NCBI RefSeq assembly: GCF_044360475.1
Contig: NZ_CP043494.1
Coordinates: 6,138,001 to 6,202,000, forward strand
DNA from: Archangium minus
GTDB lineage: Bacteria; Myxococcota; Myxococcia; Myxococcales; Myxococcaceae
Direction of reading: 5' to 3'
Length of the DNA stretch: 64,000 nt
Below are positions 1 through 11,638 of the stretch, one piece after another; the first letter of the stretch is position 1, and the number at the start of each line of letters is the position of its first letter. Both the position numbers and the translations under genes were made by a program. The notes below the pieces were generated by a model that was not told the DNA's origin, did no database searches, and saw nothing but the letters and a program-made list of their open reading frames with translations.

Positions 1-981
<981 letters not shown>

Positions 982-1003
982 TCGTCACGGAGAGACAATC
1001 CAC

Positions 1004-1945
1004 ATGGCTCACACCAAGAAGAAGATTGGCCTCATCGGCGGCGGTCAGATTGGCGGCAACCTGGCCCTGCTCGCGGTGCAGAAGCAGCTCGGCGACGTCG
1101 TCCTCTACGACATCCCGGCGGCCGAGGGCATGGTCAAGGGCAAGGCGCTGGACATCAACCAGCTCTCCGCCGTGGACGGCTACGACTGCCGCGTCACCGG
1201 CACCACCGACTGGAAGGACGTGGCCGGCTCGGACGTGGTGATCATCACCGCTGGCGTGCCCCGCAAGCCGGGCATGAGCCGCGAGGACCTGCTCGACGTC
1301 AACCTGAAGATCATGCGGGACGTGGCGGCCAACATCAAGCAGCACTGCCCCAACGCCTTCGTCATCAACGTGGCCAACCCGCTGGACGCCATGGTGTTCG
1401 CGCTCCAGAAGATCTCCGGGCTGCCCAAGAACATGGTCGTCGGCATGGCGGGCGTGCTCGACACCAGCCGCTTCAAGTGCTTCGTCGCCGAGGCGCTCGG
1501 CAGCTCCATCCGCGACGTGGAGGCCCTGGTGCTCGGCGGCCACGGTGACGACATGGTTCCGCTCGTGCGTCACAGCACCGTGGGCGGCGTGCCCCTCACC
1601 CAGCTCATCGCCAAGGACAAGCTGGACGCCATCATCGACCGCACCCGCAAGGGCGGCGCCGAGCTGGTGGCCCTCTACAAGACGGGCAGCGCCTACTTCG
1701 CGCCCGCCGCCAGCTCCATCGCCATGGCCGAGAGCTACCTGCTCGACCGCAAGCGCGTCCTGCCGGCCGCCGCCCTGCTCGAGGGCCAGTACGGCATCAA
1801 CGGCTACTTCTTCGGCGTCCCGGTGCAGATCGGCGCCGGCGGCGTGGAGAAGATCGTTGAGGTGGAGCTCAACGAGGCCGAGAAGGCCGAGCTCAACAAG
1901 TCCTTCGACTCGGTGAAGAAGACCGTCGAGGGCGTGAAGCTGTAG
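1004..1945 (+). CDS. mdh: Malate dehydrogenase
   Basis: NAD-dependent oxidation of malate to oxaloacetate in the citric acid cycle. The 313-residue length fits the LDH-like bacterial MDH group. The N-terminal Rossmann glycine motif is GLIGGGQIGGNLA (about residues 9-21). Substrate-binding arginines lie in GVPRKPGMSREDLL. The catalytic Asp-His pair is D153 (GVLDTSRF) and H180 (LGGHGDDMVPL). The ATG follows a purine-rich GGAGAGA and lies 22 bp after the icd stop. The downstream 254 bp before sdhA contain an unusually AT-rich stretch (about 2036-2100) that could hold a promoter, but I could not define clear hexamers. Confidence 0.97.
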   Translation: MAHTKKKIGLIGGGQIGGNLALLAVQKQLGDVVLYDIPAAEGMVKGKALDINQLSAVDGYDCRVTGTTDWKDVAGSDVVIITAGVPRKPGMSREDLLDVNLKIMRDVAANIKQHCPNAFVINVANPLDAMVFALQKISGLPKNMVVGMAGVLDTSRFKCFVAEALGSSIRDVEALVLGGHGDDMVPLVRHSTVGGVPLTQLIAKDKLDAIIDRTRKGGAELVALYKTGSAYFAPAASSIAMAESYLLDRKRVLPAAALLEGQYGINGYFFGVPVQIGAGGVEKIVEVELNEAEKAELNKSFDSVKKTVEGVKL

Positions 1946-2199
1946 TCCCTCCCGCTGCGAGCAGGCCCGGTCCCGCGCGGTGCAAGCCGCCGCGCGGGCC
2001 AGGCTGAGCGGGGCTGATGCCGGAGATGGAGCGCTCTTATCCCTTCGATCCGGTAATCTTTGCGGCTCGCTGAATTCACCAGTTAACTAGAAAGTGTATT
2101 GCACCGGAGGTCTGGGCGGCGCGCTCGCTCGCGGAGTCGGGTTGCGGCGCCGTCCATGCCCGAGGGCGTCCGGCCCTCCGGTCACCAAGGAGACGCAGC

Positions 2200-4080
2200 A
2201 TGGCAGCAGCAGCGCGGTTCACGGTGGTGGGCGGCGGACTCGCCGGACTGATGACCACCATCAAGCTCGCCGAGGCCGGCTATCAGGTCGATATCCTGTC
2301 GCTTGTGCCGGTGAAGCGTTCCCACTCGGTCTGCGCCCAGGGCGGCATCAACGGCGCGGTGAATACCAAGGGAGAAGGTGACTCCCCGGACATCCACGTG
2401 AAGGACACGCTGCGCGGCGGAGACTTCCTCGCCGAGCAGGTCTCCGTGAAGGGCATGTGCTACGCGGCCCCGGGCATCATCTATCTGCTCGACCGCATGG
2501 GCGTGACCTTCAACCGCACGTCCGAGGGTCTCCTGGACTTCCGCCGCTTCGGCGGCACGTTGCACCACCGCACGGCCTTCGCGGGTGCCACCACCGGCCA
2601 GCAGCTGCTGTACGCGCTGGACGAGCAGGTGCGCCGCTGGGAGGCCGAGGGGCGCGTCACCAAGTACGAGTACTGGGAGTGGCTTGGCACGGTGAAGGAC
2701 GGCTCGGGCCGGTGCATCGGCAGCGTGGCCATGGATCTGCGGACGAATGAGATCCGCACCTTCCCGGCCGAGGCCGTCTGCCTGGCCACCGGTGGCCCGG
2801 GTATCGTGTTCGGGCGCTCCACCAACTCCATCATCAACACCGGAACCGCCGCGGGCCGCGCCTTCATGGAGGGCGCCATCTACTCCAACGGCGAGTTCAT
2901 CCAGGTGCACCCCACCTCCATCCCGGGTGAGGACAAGCTGCGCCTGATGAGCGAGTCGGTGCGTGGTGAGGGTGGTCGCGTCTGGGTGCCCAAGAAGAAG
3001 GGTGACACCCGCGATCCGAAGAGCATCCCCGAGAGCGAGCGCTGGTACTTCCTCGAGGAGAAATACCCCAAGTACAAGAACCTCGTGCCGCGCGACGTGG
3101 CCACCCGCGAGATCTTCAGCGTGTGCCGCGAGCTGGGCATGGGGCTGGGCGGCCAGGACGCCGTGTACCTGGACGTCACGCACATCCCGGCTCACGTGCT
3201 CACCGCGAAGCTGGGCGGCGTGATGGAGATCTACGAGAAGTTCGTGGGTGATGATCCGCGCCACGTGCCCATGAAGATCTTCCCGGGCATGCACTACTCG
3301 ATGGGCGGCCTGTATGTGCGCTTCGAGGCGGATCCGCAGACGCAGACGCCGCTGGTCGGCAGCCCCGTCAACCAGTCCACCAACATCCCCGGCCTCTACG
3401 CCGCGGGCGAGGCGGACTACGCCTACCACGGCGCGAACCGCCTGGGCGCCAACTCGCTGCTCTCCTGCATCTACAGCGGCATGATCGGCGGCCCGGCCAT
3501 GGTGGCCTTCTCCAAGAACAACGCCAAGAGCGCCACCGACGCGGACAACCAGAAGTACTTCGCCGAGTCGAAGAAGTTCTGGGAGGATCGCTTCGCCACC
3601 ATCAAGAAGATGGACGGCAAGGAGAACGCGTACGGGCTGTCCCGCGAGCTGGGCGATCTGATGACGGAGAACTGCACCGTCGTCCGCTACAACGACCGCC
3701 TGAAGAAGACCGTGGAGAAGATCCGCGAGTTCAAGGATCGCTGGAAGAACCTCAACGCGCTCGACACGGGCAACGTGGGCAACCGGAGCATCTCCTACGC
3801 CAACCAGCTCTGGAACATGTTCGAGCTGGCCGAGGTGATCGCCAAGAGCGCGCTGCTGCGCGACGAGAGCCGCGGCGCCCACTACAAGCCGGAGTTCTCG
3901 CTGCCCGAGCCGGAGACGAAGGATCCGACGAAGGATCCCAACTGGATGGCTCTGTGGAAGAAGCGCCACGAGAAGTGGGCCAAGACGACCATGGCCAGGT
4001 ACTCGGCCGAGGGCCCGCAGATCAGCTACGAAGACCTTCCCACGCCCGTGCTCGACCCCGAGCCGCGCTGGTACGCCTGA
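2200..4080 (+). CDS. sdhA: Succinate dehydrogenase/fumarate reductase flavoprotein subunit
   Basis: FAD-binding catalytic subunit of complex II, converting succinate to fumarate at the inner face of the membrane. It has 626 residues. The N-terminal dinucleotide-binding motif is VVGGGLAGLM (residues 9-18). The covalent-FAD histidine is H42 in KRSHSVCAQGGINGAVN, a form typical of the B. subtilis/Bacteroidetes-type (B-type) enzymes rather than E. coli SdhA. HPTSIPGEDKLRLMSESVRGEGG and GGLYVRFEA hold active-site residues, and GLYAAGEADYAYHGANRLGANS binds FAD. AAGGAG at 2188-2193 supports the ATG. sdhB follows 17 bp later. The B-type enzyme normally has a cytochrome b558 anchor (SdhC) encoded alongside, but none is present here. 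Confidence 0.96.
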   Translation: MAAAARFTVVGGGLAGLMTTIKLAEAGYQVDILSLVPVKRSHSVCAQGGINGAVNTKGEGDSPDIHVKDTLRGGDFLAEQVSVKGMCYAAPGIIYLLDRMGVTFNRTSEGLLDFRRFGGTLHHRTAFAGATTGQQLLYALDEQVRRWEAEGRVTKYEYWEWLGTVKDGSGRCIGSVAMDLRTNEIRTFPAEAVCLATGGPGIVFGRSTNSIINTGTAAGRAFMEGAIYSNGEFIQVHPTSIPGEDKLRLMSESVRGEGGRVWVPKKKGDTRDPKSIPESERWYFLEEKYPKYKNLVPRDVATREIFSVCRELGMGLGGQDAVYLDVTHIPAHVLTAKLGGVMEIYEKFVGDDPRHVPMKIFPGMHYSMGGLYVRFEADPQTQTPLVGSPVNQSTNIPGLYAAGEADYAYHGANRLGANSLLSCIYSGMIGGPAMVAFSKNNAKSATDADNQKYFAESKKFWEDRFATIKKMDGKENAYGLSRELGDLMTENCTVVRYNDRLKKTVEKIREFKDRWKNLNALDTGNVGNRSISYANQLWNMFELAEVIAKSALLRDESRGAHYKPEFSLPEPETKDPTKDPNWMALWKKRHEKWAKTTMARYSAEGPQISYEDLPTPVLDPEPRWYA

Positions 4081-4097
4081 GTTAAGGAGGGAACGAC

Positions 4098-4928
4098 ATG
4101 GATAGCGCGACCGCGCAGGCACCTGTCAGCACCACCACGAAGCACGTCACCTTCCGCATCTGGCGGCAGAACGGTCCGGATGGGGCCGGGCACTTCGACG
4201 AGTTCCGCGTCGCCTATGGCAAGGGCGCGAACGTCGTCTCCTGTCTGATGGAGATCCAGCGCAACCCGGTCACCACGAGCGGCCAGAAGGTGGCTCCGGT
4301 GATCTGGGACGCCGCTTGCCTCGAGGAGGTGTGCGGCAGCTGCGCCATGAACATCAACGGGCGGGTCCGCATGGCCTGCTCGGCGCTGATCGACCGCATC
4401 ATCGGTGACGGGGAGCCCATCATCACCCTGGAGCCGATGAAGAAGTTCCCGGTCACGCGCGACCTGGCCGTCAACCGCGACCGCATGTTCGATGCGCTCA
4501 AGCGCGTGAAGGCGTGGATCAACATCGACGGCACGCACAACCTGGGCCCGGGTCCGCGCCAGTCTCAGGGCGATCACTCGGTGATGTACAAGCTGTCCAC
4601 GTGCATCACGTGCGGCAGCTGCCTCGAGGCGTGCCCGCAGGTGACGATCGACAACGGCTTCATCGGCGCCGCCGCCATCAGCCAGGCTCGGCTCTTCAAC
4701 ATGAACCCCACCGGCAAGATGAACGCCGAGGAGCGCGTCCGGGGACTCATGGGGCCGGGCGGCATCCAGGACTGCGGCAAGGCGCAGAACTGCGTGAAGG
4801 TGTGCCCGAAGGAGATCCCGCTCACCACCTCCATCGCGGTGATGAACCGCGAGGTGACCAAGCAGATCGTCAAGGACATCTTCTTCGACCAGGGCGACGA
4901 GAAGAAGTCCACGGGCGGGCCGGGCTAG
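4098..4928 (+). CDS. sdhB: Succinate dehydrogenase/fumarate reductase iron-sulfur subunit
   Basis: Electron-transfer subunit of complex II, passing electrons from SdhA-bound FAD to quinone. It has 276 residues. The plant-type [2Fe-2S] ligands are C74, C79, C82 and C94 in CLEEVCGSCAMNINGRVRMAC. A ferredoxin-type set starts at C169 (CITCGSCLEACP), and the third set is DCGKAQNCVKVCPKEIPL. Length and cysteine spacing match B-type complex II. The ATG follows AAGGAGG closely and lies 17 bp after sdhA. A terminator-like hairpin lies 38 bp after the stop, so sdhA-sdhB probably end a transcription unit here. Confidence 0.95.
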   Translation: MDSATAQAPVSTTTKHVTFRIWRQNGPDGAGHFDEFRVAYGKGANVVSCLMEIQRNPVTTSGQKVAPVIWDAACLEEVCGSCAMNINGRVRMACSALIDRIIGDGEPIITLEPMKKFPVTRDLAVNRDRMFDALKRVKAWINIDGTHNLGPGPRQSQGDHSVMYKLSTCITCGSCLEACPQVTIDNGFIGAAAISQARLFNMNPTGKMNAEERVRGLMGPGGIQDCGKAQNCVKVCPKEIPLTTSIAVMNREVTKQIVKDIFFDQGDEKKSTGGPG

Positions 4929-4966
4929 CAGCAGTGCAGTAGATGTCAGTTACATGGTCGTTTCAC

Positions 4967-5020
4967 GAGGCCCCGCGTCCGGCTGTTCCTCGCCGGGCAG
5001 GGGCCTCAGTTCTTTTCGGT
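4967..5020 (+). terminator. Candidate intrinsic terminator after sdhB
   Basis: A perfect 8-bp stem GAGGCCCC (4967-4974) / GGGGCCTC (5000-5007) is followed by a T-rich run (TTCTTTTC, 5010-5017). The 25-nt loop is long but GC-rich and can fold further. It lies between sdhB and the possible sucC promoter. Confidence 0.55.
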
Positions 5021-5035
5021 CCGTGGGTTTGGCTC

Positions 5036-5068
5036 TTGACAATAGGGCCTTGCCAAGCGGGCCATTCT
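5036..5068 (+). promoter_or_regulatory. Possible sucC promoter
   Basis: A perfect -35 hexamer TTGACA (5036-5041) lies just downstream of the sdhB terminator candidate and 113 bp before sucC. The best -10-like sequence, CATTCT (5063-5068), leaves a 21-bp spacer, longer than ideal, so this is a tentative call. Confidence 0.35.
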
Positions 5069-5153
5069 GCGCGAGAGAGGCACCCGCATCGTCCCGCCCC
5101 GGGGCTCAATCCCGGGTGCCAGTCTCGCGTCACTCGCGTCACCCGGAGCCTCG

Positions 5154-6314
<1,161 letters not shown>

Positions 6315-6334
6315 GGCAGAGAAAGGTTCAAGCC

Positions 6335-7237
<903 letters not shown>

Positions 7238-7272
7238 TTCCACCTTTCACACGACACACGAGGACCACGACC

Positions 7273-7716
7273 ATGGCCATCGAGCGTACGCTGTCCATCA
7301 TCAAGCCCGACGGGCTTCAGAAGGGCGTCATCGGCAAGATCATCTCCCGCTTCGAGGAGAAGGGTCTCAAGCCGGTCGCCATCCGCCTGCAGCAGCTGTC
7401 CCAGGCGCAGGCCGAGGGGTTCTACGCCGTCCACAAGGCGCGCCCCTTCTTCAAGGACCTGGTGAACTTCATGATCTCCGGCCCCGTGGTGCTGATGGTG
7501 CTGGAGGGTGAGAACGCCGTCCTGGCCAACCGCGACATCATGGGCGCCACCAACCCGGCCAACGCCGCCCCGGGCACCATCCGCCGCGACTTCGCCACCA
7601 GCATCGACCAGAACACGGTGCACGGCTCGGACAGCCTCGAGAACGCCAAGATCGAGATCGCGTACTTCTTCCGCGAGACCGAGATCCACGGCTACGACTG
7701 GACGGCCAAGAAGTAA
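7273..7716 (+). CDS. ndk: Nucleoside diphosphate kinase
   Basis: Transfers the gamma phosphate between nucleoside di- and triphosphates through a phosphohistidine. The 147-residue length is normal for the family. MAIERTLSIIKPDG is the canonical N terminus and the active-site histidine is H117 in NTVHGSDS. The neighbouring NPANAAPGTIRRDF loop binds the nucleotide. It sits 35 bp after sucD, a useful neighbour because succinyl-CoA synthetase produces the NTP that Ndk redistributes. A strong terminator follows. Confidence 0.98.
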   Translation: MAIERTLSIIKPDGLQKGVIGKIISRFEEKGLKPVAIRLQQLSQAQAEGFYAVHKARPFFKDLVNFMISGPVVLMVLEGENAVLANRDIMGATNPANAAPGTIRRDFATSIDQNTVHGSDSLENAKIEIAYFFRETEIHGYDWTAKK

Positions 7717-7741
7717 GCAGGAGGGCCTCGTGCCCAGGACC

Positions 7742-7791
7742 CCGGCCCGGCTCCCGCGCTCCTCCGCGGGTGGCCGGGCCGGTCGTCTTTT
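7742..7791 (+). terminator. Intrinsic terminator after ndk
   Basis: A 10-bp stem CCGGCCCGGC (7742-7751) / GCCGGGCCGG (7773-7782) encloses an inner CCCGCG/CGCGGG stem and is followed by GTCTTTT. It lies 25 bp past the ndk stop and closes the sucC-sucD-ndk unit. Confidence 0.85.
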
Positions 7792-7888
7792 CCGGCAGCC
7801 CACGAAAAGCAGGGGAGGGGACGGGCGCTCCTTTGACTCCGCGTCCTATCTTGTGGGAAGTGACACCCACACTCCCCTCGTTGGAACC

Positions 7889-9052
7889 ATGATGATGCAG
7901 CCCGAGTCCACCCCCAACGCCGACATCACGGCCACCCCCGTGCCCGCGCATGCCCCCGCGCCCGCGAAGCTCGTGGAGGTCTCCAGCCTCACGCTGGAGG
8001 GTCTCACCCGCTTCCTCACCGAGGAACTGGGCGAGCGCTCGTTCCGCGCCGGCCAGGTGTACCGGTGGATCCACCAGCGCGGTGCCACCTCGTTTGACGA
8101 GATGACGGACCTCTCCAAGGCCCTGCGCGAGAAGCTCAAGGCGCGCGCGGAGATCGTCCCCCTCGTGAAGGACGCCGAGCAGCGCTCGGTGGACGGCACC
8201 ATCAAGTACCGGTGGAAGACCCGCGACGGACGCTTCATTGAGTCCGTCTACATGCCCTCGGAGGACCGCAAGACGCTCTGCGTGTCCACCCAGGTGGGCT
8301 GCGCCATGGCGTGCACCTTCTGCATGACGGGCACCCTCGGTCTCAAGCGCAACCTCACCCCGGGGGAGATCGTCGCCCAGGTGCACGCGGTCAACCGAGA
8401 GGTGCGCAAGCTCGAGAAGCTGGAGACCCTGCGCCCGCTCTCCAACCTGGTCTTCATGGGCATGGGCGAGCCCCTGCACAACTTCGAGAACCTGAAGACG
8501 GCGCTCTCCATCCTCCAGTCCGTGGACGGGCCCAACTTCAGCCACCGCCACATCACTGTCTCCACCGTGGGCCTGGTGCCGATGATCGAGCGCTTCGGCC
8601 AGGAGACGGACGTGAAGCTCGCCATCTCGCTCAACGCGAGCACCGACGAGCAGCGGTCCAAGACGATGCCCGTCAACCGCAAGTGGAACATCGCGGCGCT
8701 GCTCGATGCCTGCCGCAAGTTCCCACTGCGTCAGGGCCGCCGCATCACCTTCGAGTACGTCCTTCTGCGGGACTTCAACGACAGCGACGAGGACGCCTAC
8801 CGGCTCATCGAGCTGCTCAAGGACATCCCCGCCAAGGTCAACCTCATCCCCTACAACGAGAACCCCGGGCTCGGCTTCAAGACCACCATGGACGAGCGGG
8901 CCGAGCGCTTCCGGGAGCTGCTCTGCGAGGGGCACGTCGCCGCCTTCATCCGGCAGAACCGGGGCCGGGATATTGCCGGGGCCTGTGGGCAGCTGGCCAA
9001 CCGGGGTGGAGAAAATGCGTCAGAAACGGCGCAAAACCCCGAGCTTCCTTGA
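7889..9052 (+). CDS. rlmN: Dual-specificity 23S rRNA/tRNA adenine C2-methyltransferase RlmN
   Basis: Radical-SAM enzyme that methylates C2 of A2503 in 23S rRNA and A37 in some tRNAs. The radical-SAM cluster ligands are C138, C142 and C145 in CAMACTFCMTG. GMGEPLHNFENL is the family glycine-rich motif, and RITFEYVLLRDFNDS and NLIPYNENPG are conserved downstream. The frame is open back into ndk, but the ndk-overlapping part is low-complexity Arg/Ser/Thr, so the start is placed at the first of three consecutive ATG codons (7889), giving 387 residues. No strong ribosome-binding site decides among the three. The stop overlaps the rpsP promoter candidate. Confidence 0.94.
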   Translation: MMMQPESTPNADITATPVPAHAPAPAKLVEVSSLTLEGLTRFLTEELGERSFRAGQVYRWIHQRGATSFDEMTDLSKALREKLKARAEIVPLVKDAEQRSVDGTIKYRWKTRDGRFIESVYMPSEDRKTLCVSTQVGCAMACTFCMTGTLGLKRNLTPGEIVAQVHAVNREVRKLEKLETLRPLSNLVFMGMGEPLHNFENLKTALSILQSVDGPNFSHRHITVSTVGLVPMIERFGQETDVKLAISLNASTDEQRSKTMPVNRKWNIAALLDACRKFPLRQGRRITFEYVLLRDFNDSDEDAYRLIELLKDIPAKVNLIPYNENPGLGFKTTMDERAERFRELLCEGHVAAFIRQNRGRDIAGACGQLANRGGENASETAQNPELP

Positions 9053-9077
9053 CAATCCGGTTGGGGCGGCGTTAAGA
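9049..9077 (+). promoter_or_regulatory. Candidate promoter of the rpsP operon
   Basis: TTGACA (9049-9054), overlapping the rlmN stop codon, is separated by exactly 17 bp from TTAAGA (9072-9077). rpsP starts about 60 bp further on, preceded by CTGGAG. Confidence 0.5.
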
Positions 9078-9138
9078 GCGCCCCCCTCCAAGCTGATCAC
9101 CTTCGTTTCACCTTTAGTTTTCACCTGGAGCATCAGAA

Positions 9139-9405
9139 ATGGCCGTTGTTCTCCGTCTTGCCCGCGCGGGCGCCAAGAAGAAGCCGTACTACCACGTGGT
9201 GGCTACCGACTCCCGTAACCCCCGGGATGGCAAGTTCATCGAGGCCGTGGGCGCCTACGACCCCAACCACAACCCGGCCAAGGTGGAGTTCGACGCGGAT
9301 CGCCTGGAGCACTGGCTGAAGGCCGGCGCGACCCCCTCCGAGACGGTGGGCGAGCTCATCAAGCGCCACAAGCGCGCCGCCGCCGCCGCCAAGCCCACGG
9401 CCTAG
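9139..9405 (+). CDS. rpsP: Small-subunit ribosomal protein bS16
   Basis: Structural protein of the 30S subunit needed for assembly of the 5' domain. It has 88 residues and opens with AVVLRLARAGAKKKPYYHVVATDSR, the S16 signature. It ends with an Ala/Lys-rich tail. It is the first gene of the widespread rpsP-khpA-rimM-trmD-rplS arrangement, which here is intact and in order. Confidence 0.97.
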   Translation: MAVVLRLARAGAKKKPYYHVVATDSRNPRDGKFIEAVGAYDPNHNPAKVEFDADRLEHWLKAGATPSETVGELIKRHKRAAAAAKPTA

Positions 9406-9430
9406 TCCCTCGCAGGGCTGAGCGGACAGC

Positions 9431-9721
9431 GTGGAGCAACTCATCATCTATCTCGCGCGGGCCCTGGTCGATCAACCCGATCAGGTGAGCCTGCGCGCGT
9501 CCGACGTGGAGGGGGCCCGGCTCTATGAGCTGAAGGTCGCCCCCGAGGACGTGGGTAAGGTCATCGGCCGCGATGGGCGCACTGTGGGTGCCCTCCGGAC
9601 GTTGCTCGGTGCCGCGGCCCAGAAGCAGGGTCAGAAGGTTCGCCTGGAGATCCAGGACGACCGGCGCCAGCAGCCCCAGGCCGCGACCCCCGCGCCCGCC
9701 ACCGCCCCTCAAGGCCAGTGA
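9431..9721 (+). CDS. khpA: KH-domain RNA-binding protein KhpA
   Basis: Small RNA chaperone-like KH protein, in other bacteria a partner of KhpB/Jag in RNA binding and cell-size control. It has 96 residues. The single KH domain has the RNA-contacting GxxG loop in GKVIGRDGRTVGALRTLL (about residues 41-58). The C terminus is a Gln/Pro/Ala-rich disordered tail. The start codon is GTG, 25 bp after rpsP. Its stop overlaps the rimM GTG start by 4 bp (GTGA), so the two are translationally coupled. Confidence 0.93.
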   Translation: MEQLIIYLARALVDQPDQVSLRASDVEGARLYELKVAPEDVGKVIGRDGRTVGALRTLLGAAAQKQGQKVRLEIQDDRRQQPQAATPAPATAPQGQ

Positions 9722-10265
9722 CGCTCAAACCCCATCTCGAGCTGGGCTATGTGGCCCGCGCCCACGGTCTCCGGGGAGAAGTGGCCGTTCGCCCCTTCGA
9801 TCCGGAGTCCGAGACGCTCGACTATGTCGAGCGCGTGCTCGTCCGCACGCGTGCCGGCGTGGAGCGCGTCCTGCGCATCGAGTCCGTTCGTCCCACCCCC
9901 AAGGAAGTCCTTGTTGTTTTCGAGGAGGTGGAGGGGCGCAACGACGCCGAGGCGCTGGTCGGGGCCACGGTGCTCGCCTTCCGTGAGGACCTCGAGCCTC
10001 CCGCTGAGGACGAGTACTTCCAGGGCGACCTGGTGGGGCTCACCGCTGTGGACGAGTCCGGCAACGTGCTCGGCCGCGTGGAGGAGCTCTGGAGCACCGG
10101 TGAGGTGCCCAACCTCGTCATCCGCGCCGAGGGCAAGGAAGAGCTGGTGGTGCCCTTTGCCGACGACTTCGTCTCCACCGTGGACATCGCGGGCGGTCGG
10201 CTCGTGGTGAAGCCCCCGGAGTACCTGGAGGTTGGTGGGGAGGAGCGGGAAGGGGGCGAGGACTG

Positions 10266-10266
<1 letters not shown>
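9718..10266 (+). CDS. rimM: Ribosome maturation factor RimM
   Basis: Assists 30S head assembly around uS19. It has 182 residues. The N-terminal RimM barrel begins LELGYVARAHGLRGEVAVRPFDP and the C-terminal PRC-barrel contains EEDLEP-like spacing then YFQGDLVGLTAVDESGNVLGRV. The GTG start overlaps the khpA stop and its own stop overlaps the trmD ATG (TGATG). This continuous overlap explains the chosen starts. Confidence 0.95.
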
Positions 10267-11000
<734 letters not shown>

Positions 11001-11133
11001 CCCCTCCAATGGTTCCCGGGCAATGGTCGGTGTTCTGCGGGCTTGTCCGACCCCCCGCTCTCTGGTAGTACGGCCCGCTCTCAAGTTTCGTATACCCCGA
11101 GTCCGAGCATCACGGGATTACTGGAGTCAAGTC

Positions 11134-11538
11134 ATGCGTCGCAGCGCCATCGAGTACGTGGAGGCCAAGCACCTCCGCAAGGACGTTACCGAGTTCCGCA
11201 CCGGTGACTCCGTTCGCGTCCACTGGAAGATCAAGGAGGGCGACAAGGAGCGCGTGCAGGCCTTCGAGGGAGTCGTCATCCGCAAGACGAAGGGCCACAA
11301 CCGCGCCACCTTCACCGTCCGCAAGGTCTCCTTCGGCGTGGGCGTGGAGCGCATCTTCCCCGTGCACAGCCCGCGCTACGAGAAGATCGAGGTCCTCACC
11401 CGCGGCAACGTGAACCGCAACCGCCTCTTCTACCTCCGCGCCCTCAAGGGCAAGGCCTCCCGCGTGGAGAGCCAGGAGGACGCTGAGATGCGCCGCGCCA
11501 CCTCGGCCGGTAAGGCTGCCGAGCAGGCAAGGGCCTGA
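11134..11538 (+). CDS. rplS: Large-subunit ribosomal protein bL19
   Basis: Ribosomal protein at the 30S-50S interface. The protein is 134 residues; an open frame extends upstream but the family begins at MRRSAIEYVEAKHLRKDVTEF. Conserved parts are FRTGDSVRVHWKIKEGDKER, VQAFEGVVIRKTKG and FTVRKVSFGVGVERIFPVHSP. The C-terminal ~20 residues (Ala/Glu/Arg-rich) are longer than in E. coli. It ends the rpsP operon at a strong terminator. Confidence 0.97.
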   Translation: MRRSAIEYVEAKHLRKDVTEFRTGDSVRVHWKIKEGDKERVQAFEGVVIRKTKGHNRATFTVRKVSFGVGVERIFPVHSPRYEKIEVLTRGNVNRNRLFYLRALKGKASRVESQEDAEMRRATSAGKAAEQARA

Positions 11539-11572
11539 TTCAGCTCCGGCCCTCGTCGGCCGGTTCCTTCCT

Positions 11573-11608
11573 GGGGAGCGTTCCTTTTCCAAGGGCGCTC
11601 CCTTTTTT
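11573..11608 (+). terminator. Intrinsic terminator after rplS
   Basis: Stem GGGAGCG (11574-11580) / CGCTCCC (11596-11602) is followed directly by six T residues (11603-11608), 35 bp after the rplS stop. This is the most textbook terminator in the window. Confidence 0.92.
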
Positions 11609-11638
11609 CATGCCCATGCGCGATAGAATGGGGGGCGC

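Noticed and set aside
1946..2199. Missing sdhC as a short gene between mdh and sdhA
   Set aside because: No frame in these 254 bp encodes a protein with membrane helices and haem-binding histidines.
2182..4122. Very long open frame antisense to sdhA (and similar ones antisense to rplS-SMC-like, the S1 gene, flotillin and the giant ATPase)
   Set aside because: In DNA this GC-rich the antisense frames of real genes lack stop codons; their translations are His/Arg/Leu/Val-rich with no recognisable domain, while the sense strand encodes clear families.
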